From positions 1,116,001-1,180,000 of the forward strand of contig JAKCOZ010000083.1 of NCBI GenBank assembly GCA_022605955.1: DNA of 64,000 bases, read 5' to 3'. Positions 32,412-43,233 of the stretch are shown here, in pieces. This stretch comes from Rallus limicola. Its lineage: Eukaryota > Chordata > Aves > Gruiformes > Rallidae. A program made the translations under genes and the position numbers. Position 1 is the first letter of the stretch, and every line of letters begins with the position of its first letter. The notes beneath the pieces are model-generated. The model had not been told where the DNA came from. It ran no database searches and was given only the letters and a program-made list of their open reading frames with translations.

Positions 32412-35352
32412 ATGCCTTTCAGGCCTAGCTTCTTTACTTTGGGAGTTATTGCTGGACGTTTAGCATGTTTTGAACTGCAGTCTGCTAGGGCCGAGAAAAG
32501 CACCGTAGGAGTTTCCAGGCATGTTCCCTCTTTCCAGGCAAAGGAAAAGGCTGAGAGCCAAAGTGACAGGGTCTGCTTGTGTGTCCTGTTAGGAGGTTTC
32601 AGACAAGCTATGCCTTTCAGGCCTAGCTTCTTTACTTTGGGAGTTATTGCTGGACGTTTAGCATGTTTTGAACTGCAGTCTGCTAGGGCCGAGAAAAGCA
32701 CCGTAGGAGGTTCCAGGCATGTTCCCTCTTTCCAGGCAAAGGAAAAGGCTGAGAGCCAAAGTGACAGGGTCTGCTGTGTGTCCTGTTAGGAGGTTTCAGA
32801 CAAGCTATGCCTTTCAGGCCTAGCTTCTTTACTTTGGGAGTTATTGCTGGACGTTTAGCATGTTTTGAACTGCAGTCTGCTAGGGCCGAGAAAAGCACCG
32901 TAGGAGGTTCCAGGCATGTTCCCTCTTTCCAGGCAAAGGAAAAGGCTGAGAACCAAAGTGACAGGGGCTGCTCGTGTGTCATGTTAGGAGGTTTCAGACA
33001 AGCTATGCCTTTCAGGCCTAGCTTCTTTACTTTGGGAGTTATTGCTGGACGTTTAGCATGTTTTGAACTGCAGTCTGCTAGGGCCGAGAAAAGCACCGTA
33101 GGAGGTTCCAGGCATGTTCCCTCTTTCCAGGCAAAGGAAAAAGCTGAGAGCCAAAGTGACAGGGTCTGCTCGTGTGTCCGGTTAATAGGTTTCAGACAAG
33201 CTATGCCTTTCAGGCCTAGCTTCTTTACTTTGGGAGTTATTGCTGGACGTTTAGCATGTTTTGAACTGCAGTCTGCTAGGGCCGAGAAAAGCACCGTAGG
33301 AGGTTCCAGGCATGTTCCCTCTTTCCAGGCAAAGGAAAAGGCTGCGAACCAAAGTGACAGGGTCTGCTCGTGTGTCCTGTTAGGAGGTTTCAGACAAGCT
33401 ATGCCTTTCAGGCCTAGCTTCTTTACTTTGGGAGTTATTGCTGGACGTTTAGCATGTTTTGAACTGAAGTCTGCTAGGGCCGAGAAAAGCACCGTAGGAG
33501 GTTCCAGGCATGTTCCCTCTTTCCAGGCAAAGGAAAAGGCTGAGAGCCAAAGTGACAGGGTCTGCTCGTGTGTCCTGTTAGGAGGTTTCAGACAAGCTAT
33601 GCCTTTCAGGCCTAGCTTCTTTACTTTGGGAGTTATTGCTGGACGTTTAGCATGTTTTGAACTGCAGTCTGCTAGGGCCGAGAAAAGCACCGTAGGAGGT
33701 TCCAGGCATGTTCCCTCTTTCCAGGCAAAGGAAAAGGCTGAGAGCCAAAGTGACAGGTGCTGCTCATGTGTCCTGTTAGGAGGTTTCAGACAAGCTATGC
33801 CTTTCAGGCCTAGCTTCTTTACTTTGGGAGTTATTGCTGGACGTTTAGCATGTTTTGAACTGCAGTCTGCTAGGGCCGAGAAAAGCACCGTAGGAGGTTC
33901 CAGGCATGTTCCCTCTTTCCAGGCAAAGGAAAAGGCTGAGAGCCAAAGTGACAGGGTCTGCTCGGGTGTCCTGTTAGGAGGTTTCAGACAAGCTATGCCT
34001 TTCAGGCCTAGCTTCTTTACTTTGGGAGTTATTGCTGGACGTTTAGCATGTTTTGAACTGCAGTCTGCTAGGGCCGAGAAAAGCACCGTAGGAGGTTCCA
34101 GGCATGTTCCCTCTTTCCAGGCAAAGGAAAAGGCTGAGAGCCAAAGTGAAAGGGTCTGCTCGGGTGTCCTGTTAGGAGGTTTCAGACAAGCTATGCCTTT
34201 CAGGCCTAGCTTCTTTACTTTGGGTGTTATTGCTGGACGTTTAACATGTTTTGAACTGCAGTCTGCTAGGGCCGAGAAAAGCACCGTAGGAGGTTCCAGG
34301 CATGTTCCCTCTTTCCAGGCAAAGGAAAAGGCTGAGAGCCAAAGTGACAGGGGCTGCTCGTGTGTCCTGTTAGGAGGTTTCAGACAAGCTATGCCTTTCA
34401 GGCCTAGCTTCTTTACTTTGGGAGTTATTGCTGGACGTTTAGCATGTTTTGAACTGCAGTCTGCTAGGGCCGAGAAAAGCACCGTAGGAGGTTCCAGGCA
34501 TGTTCCCTCTTTCCAGGCAAAGGAAAAGGCTGAGAGCCAAAGTGACAGGGGCTGCTCGTGTGTCCTGTTAGGAGGTTTCAGACAAGCTATGCCTTTCAGG
34601 CCTAGCTTCTTTACTTTGGGAGTTATTGCTGGACGTTTAGCATGTTTTGAACTGCAGTCTGCTAGGGCCGAGAAAAGCACCGTAGGAGGTTCCAGGCATG
34701 TTCCCTCTTTCCAGGCAAAGGAAAAGGCTGAGAACCAAAGTGACAGGGGCTGCTCGTGTGTCATGTTAGGAGGTTTCAGACAAGCTATGCCTTTCAGGCC
34801 TAGCTTCTTTACTTTGGGAGTTATTGCTGGACGTTTAGCATGTTTTGAACTGCAGTCTGCTAGGGCCGAGAAAAGCACCGTAGGAGGTTCCAGGCATGTT
34901 CCCTCTTTCCAGGCAAAGGAAAAGGCTGAGAGCCAAAGTGACAGGGGCTGCTCGTGTGTCCTGTTAGGAGGTTTCAGACAAGCTATGCCTTTCAGGCCTA
35001 GCTTCTTTACTTTGGGAGTTATTGCTGGACGTTTAGCATGTTTTGAACTGCAGTCTGCTAGGGCCGAGAAAAGCACCGTAGGAGGTTCCAGGCATGTTCC
35101 CTCTTTCCAGGCAAAGGAAAAGGCTGAGAACCAAAGTGACAGGGGCTGCTCGTGTGTCATGTTAGGAGGTTTCAGACAAGCTATGCCTTTCAGGCCTAGC
35201 TTCTTTACTTTGGGAGTTATTGCTGGACGTTTAGCATGTTTTGAATTGCAGTCTGCTAGGGCCGAGAAAAGCACCGTAGGAGGTTCCAGGCATGTTCCCT
35301 CTTTCCAGGCAAAGGAAAAGGCTGAGAGCCAAAGTGACAGGGTCTGCTCGTG

Positions 35353-35423
35353 TGTCCTGTTAGGAGGTTTCAGACAAGCTATGCCTTTCAGGCCTAGCTT
35401 GTCTGAAACCTCCTAACAGGACA
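35353..35423. repeat. Junction palindrome 19
   Basis: The arms are perfect, with a TGCC-type spacer. Confidence 0.95.
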
Positions 35424-35427
35424 AGCT

Positions 35428-36266
35428 ATGCCTTTCATGCCTAGCTTCTTTACTTTGGGAGTTATTGCTGGACGTTTAGCATGTTTTGAACTGCAGTCTG
35501 CTAGGGCCGAGAAAAGCACCGTAGGAGGTTCCAGGCATGTTCCCTCTTTCCAGGCAAAGGAAAAGGCTGAGAACCAAAGTGACAGGGGCTGCTCGTGTGT
35601 CCTGTTAGGAGGTTTCAGACAAGCTATGCCTTTCATGCCTAGCTTCTTTACTTTGGGAGTTATTGCTGGACGTTTAGCATGTTTTGAACTGCAGTCTGCT
35701 AGGGCCGAGAAAAGCACCGTAGGAGGTTCCAGGCATGTTCCCTCTTTCCAGGCAAAGGAAAAGGCTGAGAGCCAAAGTGACAGGGTCTCCTTGTGTGTCC
35801 TGTTAGGAGGTTTCAGACAAGCTATGCCTTTCAGGCCTAGCTTCTTTACTTTGGGAGTTATTGCTGGACGTTTAGCATGTTTTGAACTGCAGTCTGCTAG
35901 GGCCGAGAAAAGCACCGTAGGAGGTTCCAGGCATGTTCCCTCTTTCCAGGCAAAGGAAAAGGCTGAGAGCCAAAGTGACAGGGGCTGCTCGTGTGTCCTG
36001 TTAGGAGGTTTCAGACAAGCTATGCCTTTCAGGCCTAGCTTCTTTACTTTGGGAGTTATTGCTGGACGTTTAGCATGTTTTGAACTGCAGTCTGCTAGGG
36101 CCGAGAAAAGCACCGTAGGAGGTTCCAGGCATGTTCCCTCTTTCCAGGCAAAGGAAAAGGCTGAGAGCCAAAGTGACAGGGGCTGCTCGTGTGTCCTGTT
36201 AGGAGGTTTCAGACAAGCTATGCCTTTCAGTCCTAGCTTGTCTGAAACCTCCTAACAGGACAAGCT
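35428..36266 (+). repeat. Block of 4 monomers (n V G G)
   Basis: Monomers 1 and 2 both have CATGCC; the second (35626) is a candidate lost-junction scar. Monomer 2 has GGGTCTCCTTGTG. The block is repeated at 38492. Confidence 0.92.
36192..36262. repeat. Junction palindrome 20
   Basis: The arms are perfect. The spacer is TGCCTTTCAGTCC. Confidence 0.95.
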
Positions 36267-38491
36267 ATGCCTTTCATGCCTAGCTTCTTTACTTTGGGAG
36301 TTATTGCTGGACGTTTAGCATGTTTTGAACTGCAGTCTGCTAGGGCCGAGAAAAGCACCGTAGGAGGTTCCAGGCATGTTCCCTCTTTCCAGGCAAAGGA
36401 AAAGGCTGAGAGCCAAAGTGACAGGTGCTGCTCATGTGTCCTGTTAGGAGGTTTCAGACAAGCTATGCCTTTCAGGCCTAGCTTCTTTACTTTGGGAGTT
36501 ATTGCTGGACGTTTAGCATGTTTTGAACTGCAGTCTGCTAGGGCCGAGAAAAGCACCGTAGGAGGTTCCAGGCATGTTCCCTCTTTCCAGGCAAAGGAAA
36601 AGGCTGAGAGCCAAAGTGACAGGGTCTGCTCGTGTGTCCTGTTAGGAGGTTTCAGACAAGCTATGCCTTTCAGGCCTAGCTTCTTTACTTTGGGAGTTAT
36701 TGCTGGACGTTTAGCATGTTTTGAACTGCAGTCTGCTAGGGCCGAGAAAAGCACCGTAGGAGGTTCCAGGCATGTTCCCTCTTTCCAGGCAAAGGAAAAG
36801 GCTGAGAGCCAAAGTGACAGGTGCTGCTCATGTGTCCTGTTAGGAGGTTTCAGACAAGCTATGCCTTTCAGGCCTAGCTTCTTTACTTTGGGAGTTATTG
36901 CTGGACGTTTAGCATGTTTTGAACTGCAGTCTGCTAGGGCCGAGAAAAGCACCGTAGGAGGTTCCAGGCATGTTCCCTCTTTCCAGGCAAAGGAAAAGGC
37001 TGAGAGCCAAAGTGACAGGGTCTGCTCGGGTGTCCTGTTAGGAGGTTTCAGACAAGCTATGCCTTTCAGGCCTAGCTTCTTTACTTTGGGAGTTATTGCT
37101 GGACGTTTAGCATGTTTTGAACTGCAGTCTGCTAGGGCCGAGAAAAGCACCGTAGGAGGTTCCAGGCATGTTCCCTCTTTCCAGGCAAAGGAAAAGGCTG
37201 AGAGCCAAAGTGAAAGGGTCTGCTCGGGTGTCCTGTTAGGAGGTTTCAGACAAGCTATGCCTTTCAGGCCTAGCTTCTTTACTTTGGGTGTTATTGCTGG
37301 ACGTTTAACATGTTTTGAACTGCAGTCTGCTAGGGCCGAGAAAAGCACCGTAGGAGGTTCCAGGCATGTTCCCTCTTTCCAGGCAAAGGAAAAGGCTGAG
37401 AGCCAAAGTGACAGGGGCTGCTCGTGTGTCCTGTTAGGAGGTTTCAGACAAGCTATGCCTTTCAGGCCTAGCTTCTTTACTTTGGGAGTTATTGCTGGAC
37501 GTTTAGCATGTTTTGAACTGCAGTCTGCTAGGGCCGAGAAAAGCACCGTAGGAGGTTCCAGGCATGTTCCCTCTTTCCAGGCAAAGGAAAAGGCTGAGAG
37601 CCAAAGTGACAGGGGCTGCTCGTGTGTCCTGTTAGGAGGTTTCAGACAAGCTATGCCTTTCAGGCCTAGCTTCTTTACTTTGGGAGTTATTGCTGGACGT
37701 TTAGCATGTTTTGAACTGCAGTCTGCTAGGGCCGAGAAAAGCACCGTAGGAGGTTCCAGGCATGTTCCCTCTTTCCAGGCAAAGGAAAAGGCTGAGAACC
37801 AAAGTGACAGGGGCTGCTCGTGTGTCATGTTAGGAGGTTTCAGACAAGCTATGCCTTTCAGGCCTAGCTTCTTTACTTTGGGAGTTATTGCTGGACGTTT
37901 AGCATGTTTTGAACTGCAGTCTGCTAGGGCCGAGAAAAGCACCGTAGGAGGTTCCAGGCATGTTCCCTCTTTCCAGGCAAAGGAAAAGGCTGAGAGCCAA
38001 AGTGACAGGGGCTGCTCGTGTGTCCTGTTAGGAGGTTTCAGACAAGCTATGCCTTTCAGGCCTAGCTTCTTTACTTTGGGAGTTATTGCTGGACGTTTAG
38101 CATGTTTTGAACTGCAGTCTGCTAGGGCCGAGAAAAGCACCGTAGGAGGTTCCAGGCATGTTCCCTCTTTCCAGGCAAAGGAAAAGGCTGAGAACCAAAG
38201 TGACAGGGGCTGCTCGTGTGTCATGTTAGGAGGTTTCAGACAAGCTATGCCTTTCAGGCCTAGCTTCTTTACTTTGGGAGTTATTGCTGGACGTTTAGCA
38301 TGTTTTGAATTGCAGTCTGCTAGGGCCGAGAAAAGCACCGTAGGAGGTTCCAGGCATGTTCCCTCTTTCCAGGCAAAGGAAAAGGCTGAGAGCCAAAGTG
38401 ACAGGGTCTGCTCGTGTGTCCTGTTAGGAGGTTTCAGACAAGCTATGCCTTTCAGGCCTAGCTTGTCTGAAACCTCCTAACAGGACAAGCT
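36267..38491 (+). repeat. Block of 11 monomers (G* V G* V V G G N G N V)
   Basis: Monomers 3-11 repeat 33599-35380 (AGGTGCTGCTCATG, two CTCGGGTG, GTTTAACATG). Monomer 6 carries GGGTGTTATTG with GTTTAACATG. Confidence 0.92.
38417..38487. repeat. Junction palindrome 21
   Basis: The arms are perfect, with a TGCC-type spacer. Confidence 0.95.
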
Positions 38492-39330
38492 ATGCCTTTC
38501 ATGCCTAGCTTCTTTACTTTGGGAGTTATTGCTGGACGTTTAGCATGTTTTGAACTGCAGTCTGCTAGGGCCGAGAAAAGCACCGTAGGAGGTTCCAGGC
38601 ATGTTCCCTCTTTCCAGGCAAAGGAAAAGGCTGAGAACCAAAGTGACAGGGGCTGCTCGTGTGTCCTGTTAGGAGGTTTCAGACAAGCTATGCCTTTCAT
38701 GCCTAGCTTCTTTACTTTGGGAGTTATTGCTGGACGTTTAGCATGTTTTGAACTGCAGTCTGCTAGGGCCGAGAAAAGCACCGTAGGAGGTTCCAGGCAT
38801 GTTCCCTCTTTCCAGGCAAAGGAAAAGGCTGAGAGCCAAAGTGACAGGGTCTCCTTGTGTGTCCTGTTAGGAGGTTTCAGACAAGCTATGCCTTTCAGGC
38901 CTAGCTTCTTTACTTTGGGAGTTATTGCTGGACGTTTAGCATGTTTTGAACTGCAGTCTGCTAGGGCCGAGAAAAGCACCGTAGGAGGTTCCAGGCATGT
39001 TCCCTCTTTCCAGGCAAAGGAAAAGGCTGAGAGCCAAAGTGACAGGGGCTGCTCGTGTGTCCTGTTAGGAGGTTTCAGACAAGCTATGCCTTTCAGGCCT
39101 AGCTTCTTTACTTTGGGAGTTATTGCTGGACGTTTAGCATGTTTTGAACTGCAGTCTGCTAGGGCCGAGAAAAGCACCGTAGGAGGTTCCAGGCATGTTC
39201 CCTCTTTCCAGGCAAAGGAAAAGGCTGAGAGCCAAAGTGACAGGGGCTGCTCGTGTGTCCTGTTAGGAGGTTTCAGACAAGCTATGCCTTTCAGTCCTAG
39301 CTTGTCTGAAACCTCCTAACAGGACAAGCT
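38492..39330 (+). repeat. Block of 4 monomers (n V G G)
   Basis: This is a copy of the block at 35428, with CATGCC again in monomer 2 (38690). Confidence 0.92.
39256..39326. repeat. Junction palindrome 22
   Basis: The arms are perfect. The spacer is TGCCTTTCAGTCC. Confidence 0.95.
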
Positions 39331-39924
39331 ATGCCTTTCATGCCTAGCTTCTTTACTTTGGGAGTTATTGCTGGACGTTTAGCATGTTTTGAACTGCAGT
39401 CTGCTAGGGCCGAGAAAAGCACCGTAGGAGGTTCCAGGCATGTTCCCTCTTTCCAGGCAAAGGAAAAGGCTGAGAGCCAAAGTGACAGGTGCTGCTCATG
39501 TGTCCTGTTAGGAGGTTTCAGACAAGCTATGCCTTTCAGGCCTAGCTTCTTTACTTTGGGAGTTATTGCTGGACGTTTAGCATGTTTTGAACTGCAGTCT
39601 GCTAGGGCCGAGAAAAGCACCGTAGGAGGTTCCAGGCATGTTCCCTCTTTCCAGGCACAGGAAAAGGCTGAGAGCCAAAGTGACAGGGTCTGCTCGTGTG
39701 TCCTGTTAGGAGGTTTCAGACAAGCTATGCCTTTCATGCCTAGCTTCTTTACTTTGGGAGATATTGCTGGACGTTTAGCATGTTTTGAACTGCAGTCTGC
39801 TAGGGCCGAGAAAAGCACCGTAGGATGTTCCAGGCATGTTCCCTCTTTCCAGGCAAAGGAAAAGGCTGAGAGCCAAAGTGACAGGGTCTGCTCGTGTGTC
39901 CTGTTAGGAGGTTTCAGACAAGCT

Positions 39925-40122
39925 ATGCCTTTCAGGCCTAGCTTCTTTACTTTGGGTGTTATTGCTATACGTTTAGCATGTTTTGAGCTGCAGTCTGCTA
40001 GGGCCGAGAAAAGCACCGTAGGAGGTTCCAGGCATGTTCCCTCTTTCCAAGCAAAGGAAAAAGCTGAGAGCCAAAGTGAAAGGGTTTGCTCGTGTGTCCT
40101 GTTAGGAGGTTTCAGACAAGCT
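39925..40122 (+). repeat. Divergent monomer (GCTATACG type), third copy
   Basis: It has the same linked set as at 29395 and 32214, plus GGGTGTTATTG. Confidence 0.87.
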
Positions 40123-40886
40123 ATGCCTTTCAGGCCTAGCTTCTTTACTTTGGGAGTTATTGCTGGACGTTTAGCATGTTTTGAATTGCAGTCTGCTAGG
40201 GCCGAGAAAAGCACCGTAGGATGTTCCAGGCATGTTCCCTCTTTCCAGGCAAAGGAAAAGGCTGAGAGCCAAAGTGACATGGTCTGCTTGTGTGTCCTGT
40301 TAGGAGGTTTCAGACAAGCTATGCCTTTCAGGCCTAGCTTCTTTACTTTGGGAGTTATTGCTGGACGTTTAGCATGTTTTGAACTGCAGTCTGCTAGGGC
40401 CGAGAAAAGCACCGTAGGAGGTTCCAGGCATGTTCCTTCTTTCCAGGCAAAGGAAAAGGCTGAGAGCCAAAGTGACAGGGGCTGCTCGTGTGTCCTGTTA
40501 GGAGGTTTCAGACAAGCTATGCCTTTCAGGCCTAGCTTCTTTACTTTGGGAGTTATTGCTGGACGTTTAGCATGTTTTGAACTGCAGTCTGCTAGGGCCG
40601 AGAAAAGCACCGTAGGAGGTTCCAGGCATGTTCCCTCTTTCCAGGCAAAGGAAAAGGCTGAGAGCCAAAGTGACAGGGTCTGCTCGTGTGTCCTGTTAGG
40701 AGGTTTCAGACAAGCTATGCCTTTCAGGCCTAGCTTCTTTACTTTGGGAGTTATTGCTGGACGTTTAGCATGTTTTGAACTGCAGTCTGCTAGGGCCGAG
40801 AAAAGCACCGTAGGAGGTTCCAGGCATGTTCCCTCTTTCCAGGCAAAGGAAAAGGCTGAGAGCCAAAGTGACAGGGGCTGCTCGTG

Positions 40887-40957
40887 TGTCCTGTTAGGAG
40901 GTTTCAGACAAGCTATGCCTTTCAGTCCTAGCTTGTCTGAAACCTCCTAACAGGACA
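40887..40957. repeat. Junction palindrome 23
   Basis: The arms are perfect. The spacer is TGCCTTTCAGTCC. Confidence 0.95.
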
Positions 40958-40961
40958 AGCT

Positions 40962-42196
40962 ATGCCTTTCATGCCTAGCTTCTTTACTTTGGGAGTTATT
41001 GCTGGACGTTTAGCATGTTTTGAACTGCAGTCTGCTAGGGCCGAGAAAAGCACCGTAGGAGGTTCCAGGCATGTTCCCTCTTTCCAGGCAAAGGAAAAGG
41101 CTGAGAGCCAAAGTGACAGGGTCTGCTCGTGTGTCCTGTTAGGAGGTTTCAGACAAGCTATGCCTTTCAGGCCTAGCTTCTTTACTTTGGGAGTTATTGC
41201 TGGACGTTTAGCATGTTTTGAACTGAAGTCTGCTAGGGCCGAGAAAAGCACCGTAGGAGGTTCCAGGCATGTTCCCTCTTTCCAGGCAAAGGAAAAGGCT
41301 GAGAGCCAAAGTGACAGGGTCTGCTCGTGTGTCCTGTTAGGAGGTTTCAGACAAGCTATGCCTTTCAGGCCTAGCTTCTTTACTTTGGGAGTTATTGCTG
41401 GACGTTTAGCATGTTTTGAACTGCAGTCTGCTAGGGCCGAGAAAAGCACCGTAGGAGGTTCCAGGCATGTTCCCTCTTTCCAGGCAAAGGAAAAGGCTGA
41501 GAGCCAAAGTGACAGGGTCTGCTCGTGTGTCCTGTTAGGAGGTTTCAGACAAGCTATGCCTTTCAGGCCTAGCTTCTTTACTTTGGGAGTTATTGCTGGA
41601 CGTTTAGCATGTTTTGAACTGCAGTCTGCTAGGGCCGAGAAAAGCACCGTAGGAGGTTCCAGGCATGTTCCCTCTTTCCAGGCAAAGGAAAAGGCTGAGA
41701 GCCAAAGTGACAGGGGCTGCTCGTGTGTCCTGTTAGGAGGTTTCAGACAAGCTATGCCTTTCAGGCCTAGCTTCTTTACTTTGGGAGTTATTGCTGGACG
41801 TTTAGCATGTTTTGAACTGCAGTCTGCTAGGGCCGAGAAAAGCACCGTAGGAGGTTCCAGGCATGTTCCCTCTTTCCAGGCAAAGGAAAAGGCTGAGAAC
41901 CAAAGTGACAGGGGCTGCTCGTGTGTCATGTTAGGAGGTTTCAGACAAGCTATGCCTTTCAGGCCTAGCTTCTTTACTTTGGGAGTTATTGCTGGACGTT
42001 TAGCATGTTTTGAATTGCAGTCTGCTAGGGTCGAGAAAAGCACCGTAGGAGGTTCCAGGCATGTTCCCTCTTTCCAGGCAAAGGAAAAGGCTGAGAGCCA
42101 AAGTGACAGGGGCTGCTCGTGTGTCCTGTTAGGAGCTTTCAGACAAGCTATGCCTTTCAGGCCTAGCTTGTCTGAAACCTCCTAACAGGACAAGCT
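40962..42196 (+). repeat. Block of 6 monomers (V V V G N G)
   Basis: Monomer 2 has CTGAAGTC, as at 33470. The last monomer has TTGCAG and GGGTCGAG. Confidence 0.92.
42122..42192. repeat. Junction palindrome 24
   Basis: There is one mismatch: GGAGCTTTC on the left against GAAACCTCC on the right. Confidence 0.94.
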
Positions 42197-43233
42197 ATGC
42201 CTTTCATGCCTAGCTTCTTTACTTTGGGAGTTATTGCTGGACGTTTAGCATGTTTTGAACTGCAGTCTGCTAGGGCCGAGAAAAGCACCGTAGGAGGTTC
42301 CAGGCATGTTCCCTCTTTCCAGGCAAAGGAAAAGGCTGAGAGCCAAAGTGACAGGGGCTGCTCGTGTGTCCTGTTAGGAGGTTTCAGACAAGCTATGCCT
42401 TTCAGGCCTAGCTTCTTTACTTTGGGAGTTATTGCTGGACGTTTAGCATGTTTTGAACTGCAGTCTGCTAGGGCCGAGAAAAGCACCGTAGGAGGTTCCA
42501 GGCATGTTCCCTCTTTCCAGGCAAAGGAAAAGGCTGAGAGCCAAAGTGACAGGGTCTGCTCGTGTGTCCTGTTAGGAGGTTTCAGACAAGCTATGCCTTT
42601 CAGGCCTAGCTTCTTTACTTTGGGAGTTATTGCTGGACGTTTAGCATGTTTTGAACTGCAGTCTGCTAGGGCCGAGAAAAGCACCGTAGGAGGTTCCAGG
42701 CATGTTCCCTCTTTCCAGGCAAAGGAAAAGGCTGAGAGCCAAAGTGACAGGGGCTGCTCGTGTGTCCTGTTAGGAGGTTTCAGACAAGCTATGCCTTTCA
42801 GGCCTAGCTTCTTTACTTTGGGAGTTATTGCTGGACGTTTAGCATGTTTTGAACTGCAGTCTGCTAGGGCCGAGAAAAGCACCGTAGGAGGTTCCAGGCA
42901 TGTTCCCTCTTTCCAGGAAAAGGAAAAGGCTGAGAACCAAAGTGACAGGGGCTGCTCGTGTGTCATGTTAGGAGGTTTCAGACAAGCTATGCCTTTCAGG
43001 CCTAGCTTCTTTACTTTGGGAGTTATTGCTGGACGTTTAGCATGTTTTGAATTGCAGTCTGCTAGGGCCGAGAAAAGCACCGTAGGAGGTTCCAGGCATG
43101 TTCCCTCTTTCCAGGCAAAGGAAAAGGCTGAGAGCCAAAGTGACAGGGGCTGCTCGTGTGTCCTGTTAGGAGCTTTCAGACAAGCTATGCCTTTCAGGCC
43201 TAGCTTGTCTGAAACCTCCTAACAGGACAAGCT
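42197..43233 (+). repeat. Block of 5 monomers (G V G N G)
   Basis: Monomer 4 has CCAGGAAAAGG. The last monomer has TTGCAG. It is related to monomers 2-6 of the block at 46251. Confidence 0.92.
43159..43229. repeat. Junction palindrome 25
   Basis: There is one mismatch, GGAGCTTTC left arm only. The direct copy that follows reads GCCTTACATGCC, a private T to A change. Confidence 0.94.

Larger units (their letters stand above)
31818..35427 (+). repeat. Block of 18 monomers (V V V V V N V V V G* V V G G N G N V)
   Basis: Monomers 1-3 match the block at 28999. Monomer 4 has AGGAGTTTCC and CTGCTTGTG. Monomer 5 lost one base (CTGCTGTGTGTCC near 32775). Monomer 7 ends in a cluster of changes (GTCCGGTTAATAGG near 33180). 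Monomer 8 has AAGGCTGCGAACC and monomer 9 CTGAAGTC. Monomers 10-18 match 36663-38491. Confidence 0.92.
33599..39726. repeat. Higher-order repeat, two tandem 3,064-bp copies
   Basis: Copy 1 is 33599-36662 and copy 2 is 36663-39726. Each holds nine monomers with the private changes AGGTGCTGCTCATG, GTTTAACATG and two CTCGGGTG variants, then a junction, a four-monomer block containing GGGTCTCCTTGTG, a junction with an AGTCC loop, and the first monomers of the next block. The second monomer of the closing block differs (GGCACAGG in copy 2). Confidence 0.85.
39331..40961 (+). repeat. Block of 8 monomers (G* V V V V G V G)
   Basis: Monomer 2 has GGCACAGG. Monomer 3 (39727) has CATGCC, GGGAGATATTG and AGGATGTTCC. 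Monomer 4 is the divergent GCTATACG type. Monomer 5 has AGGATGTTCC and GTGACATGG. The order of monomers 2-5 mirrors the start of the block at 31818. Confidence 0.92.
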
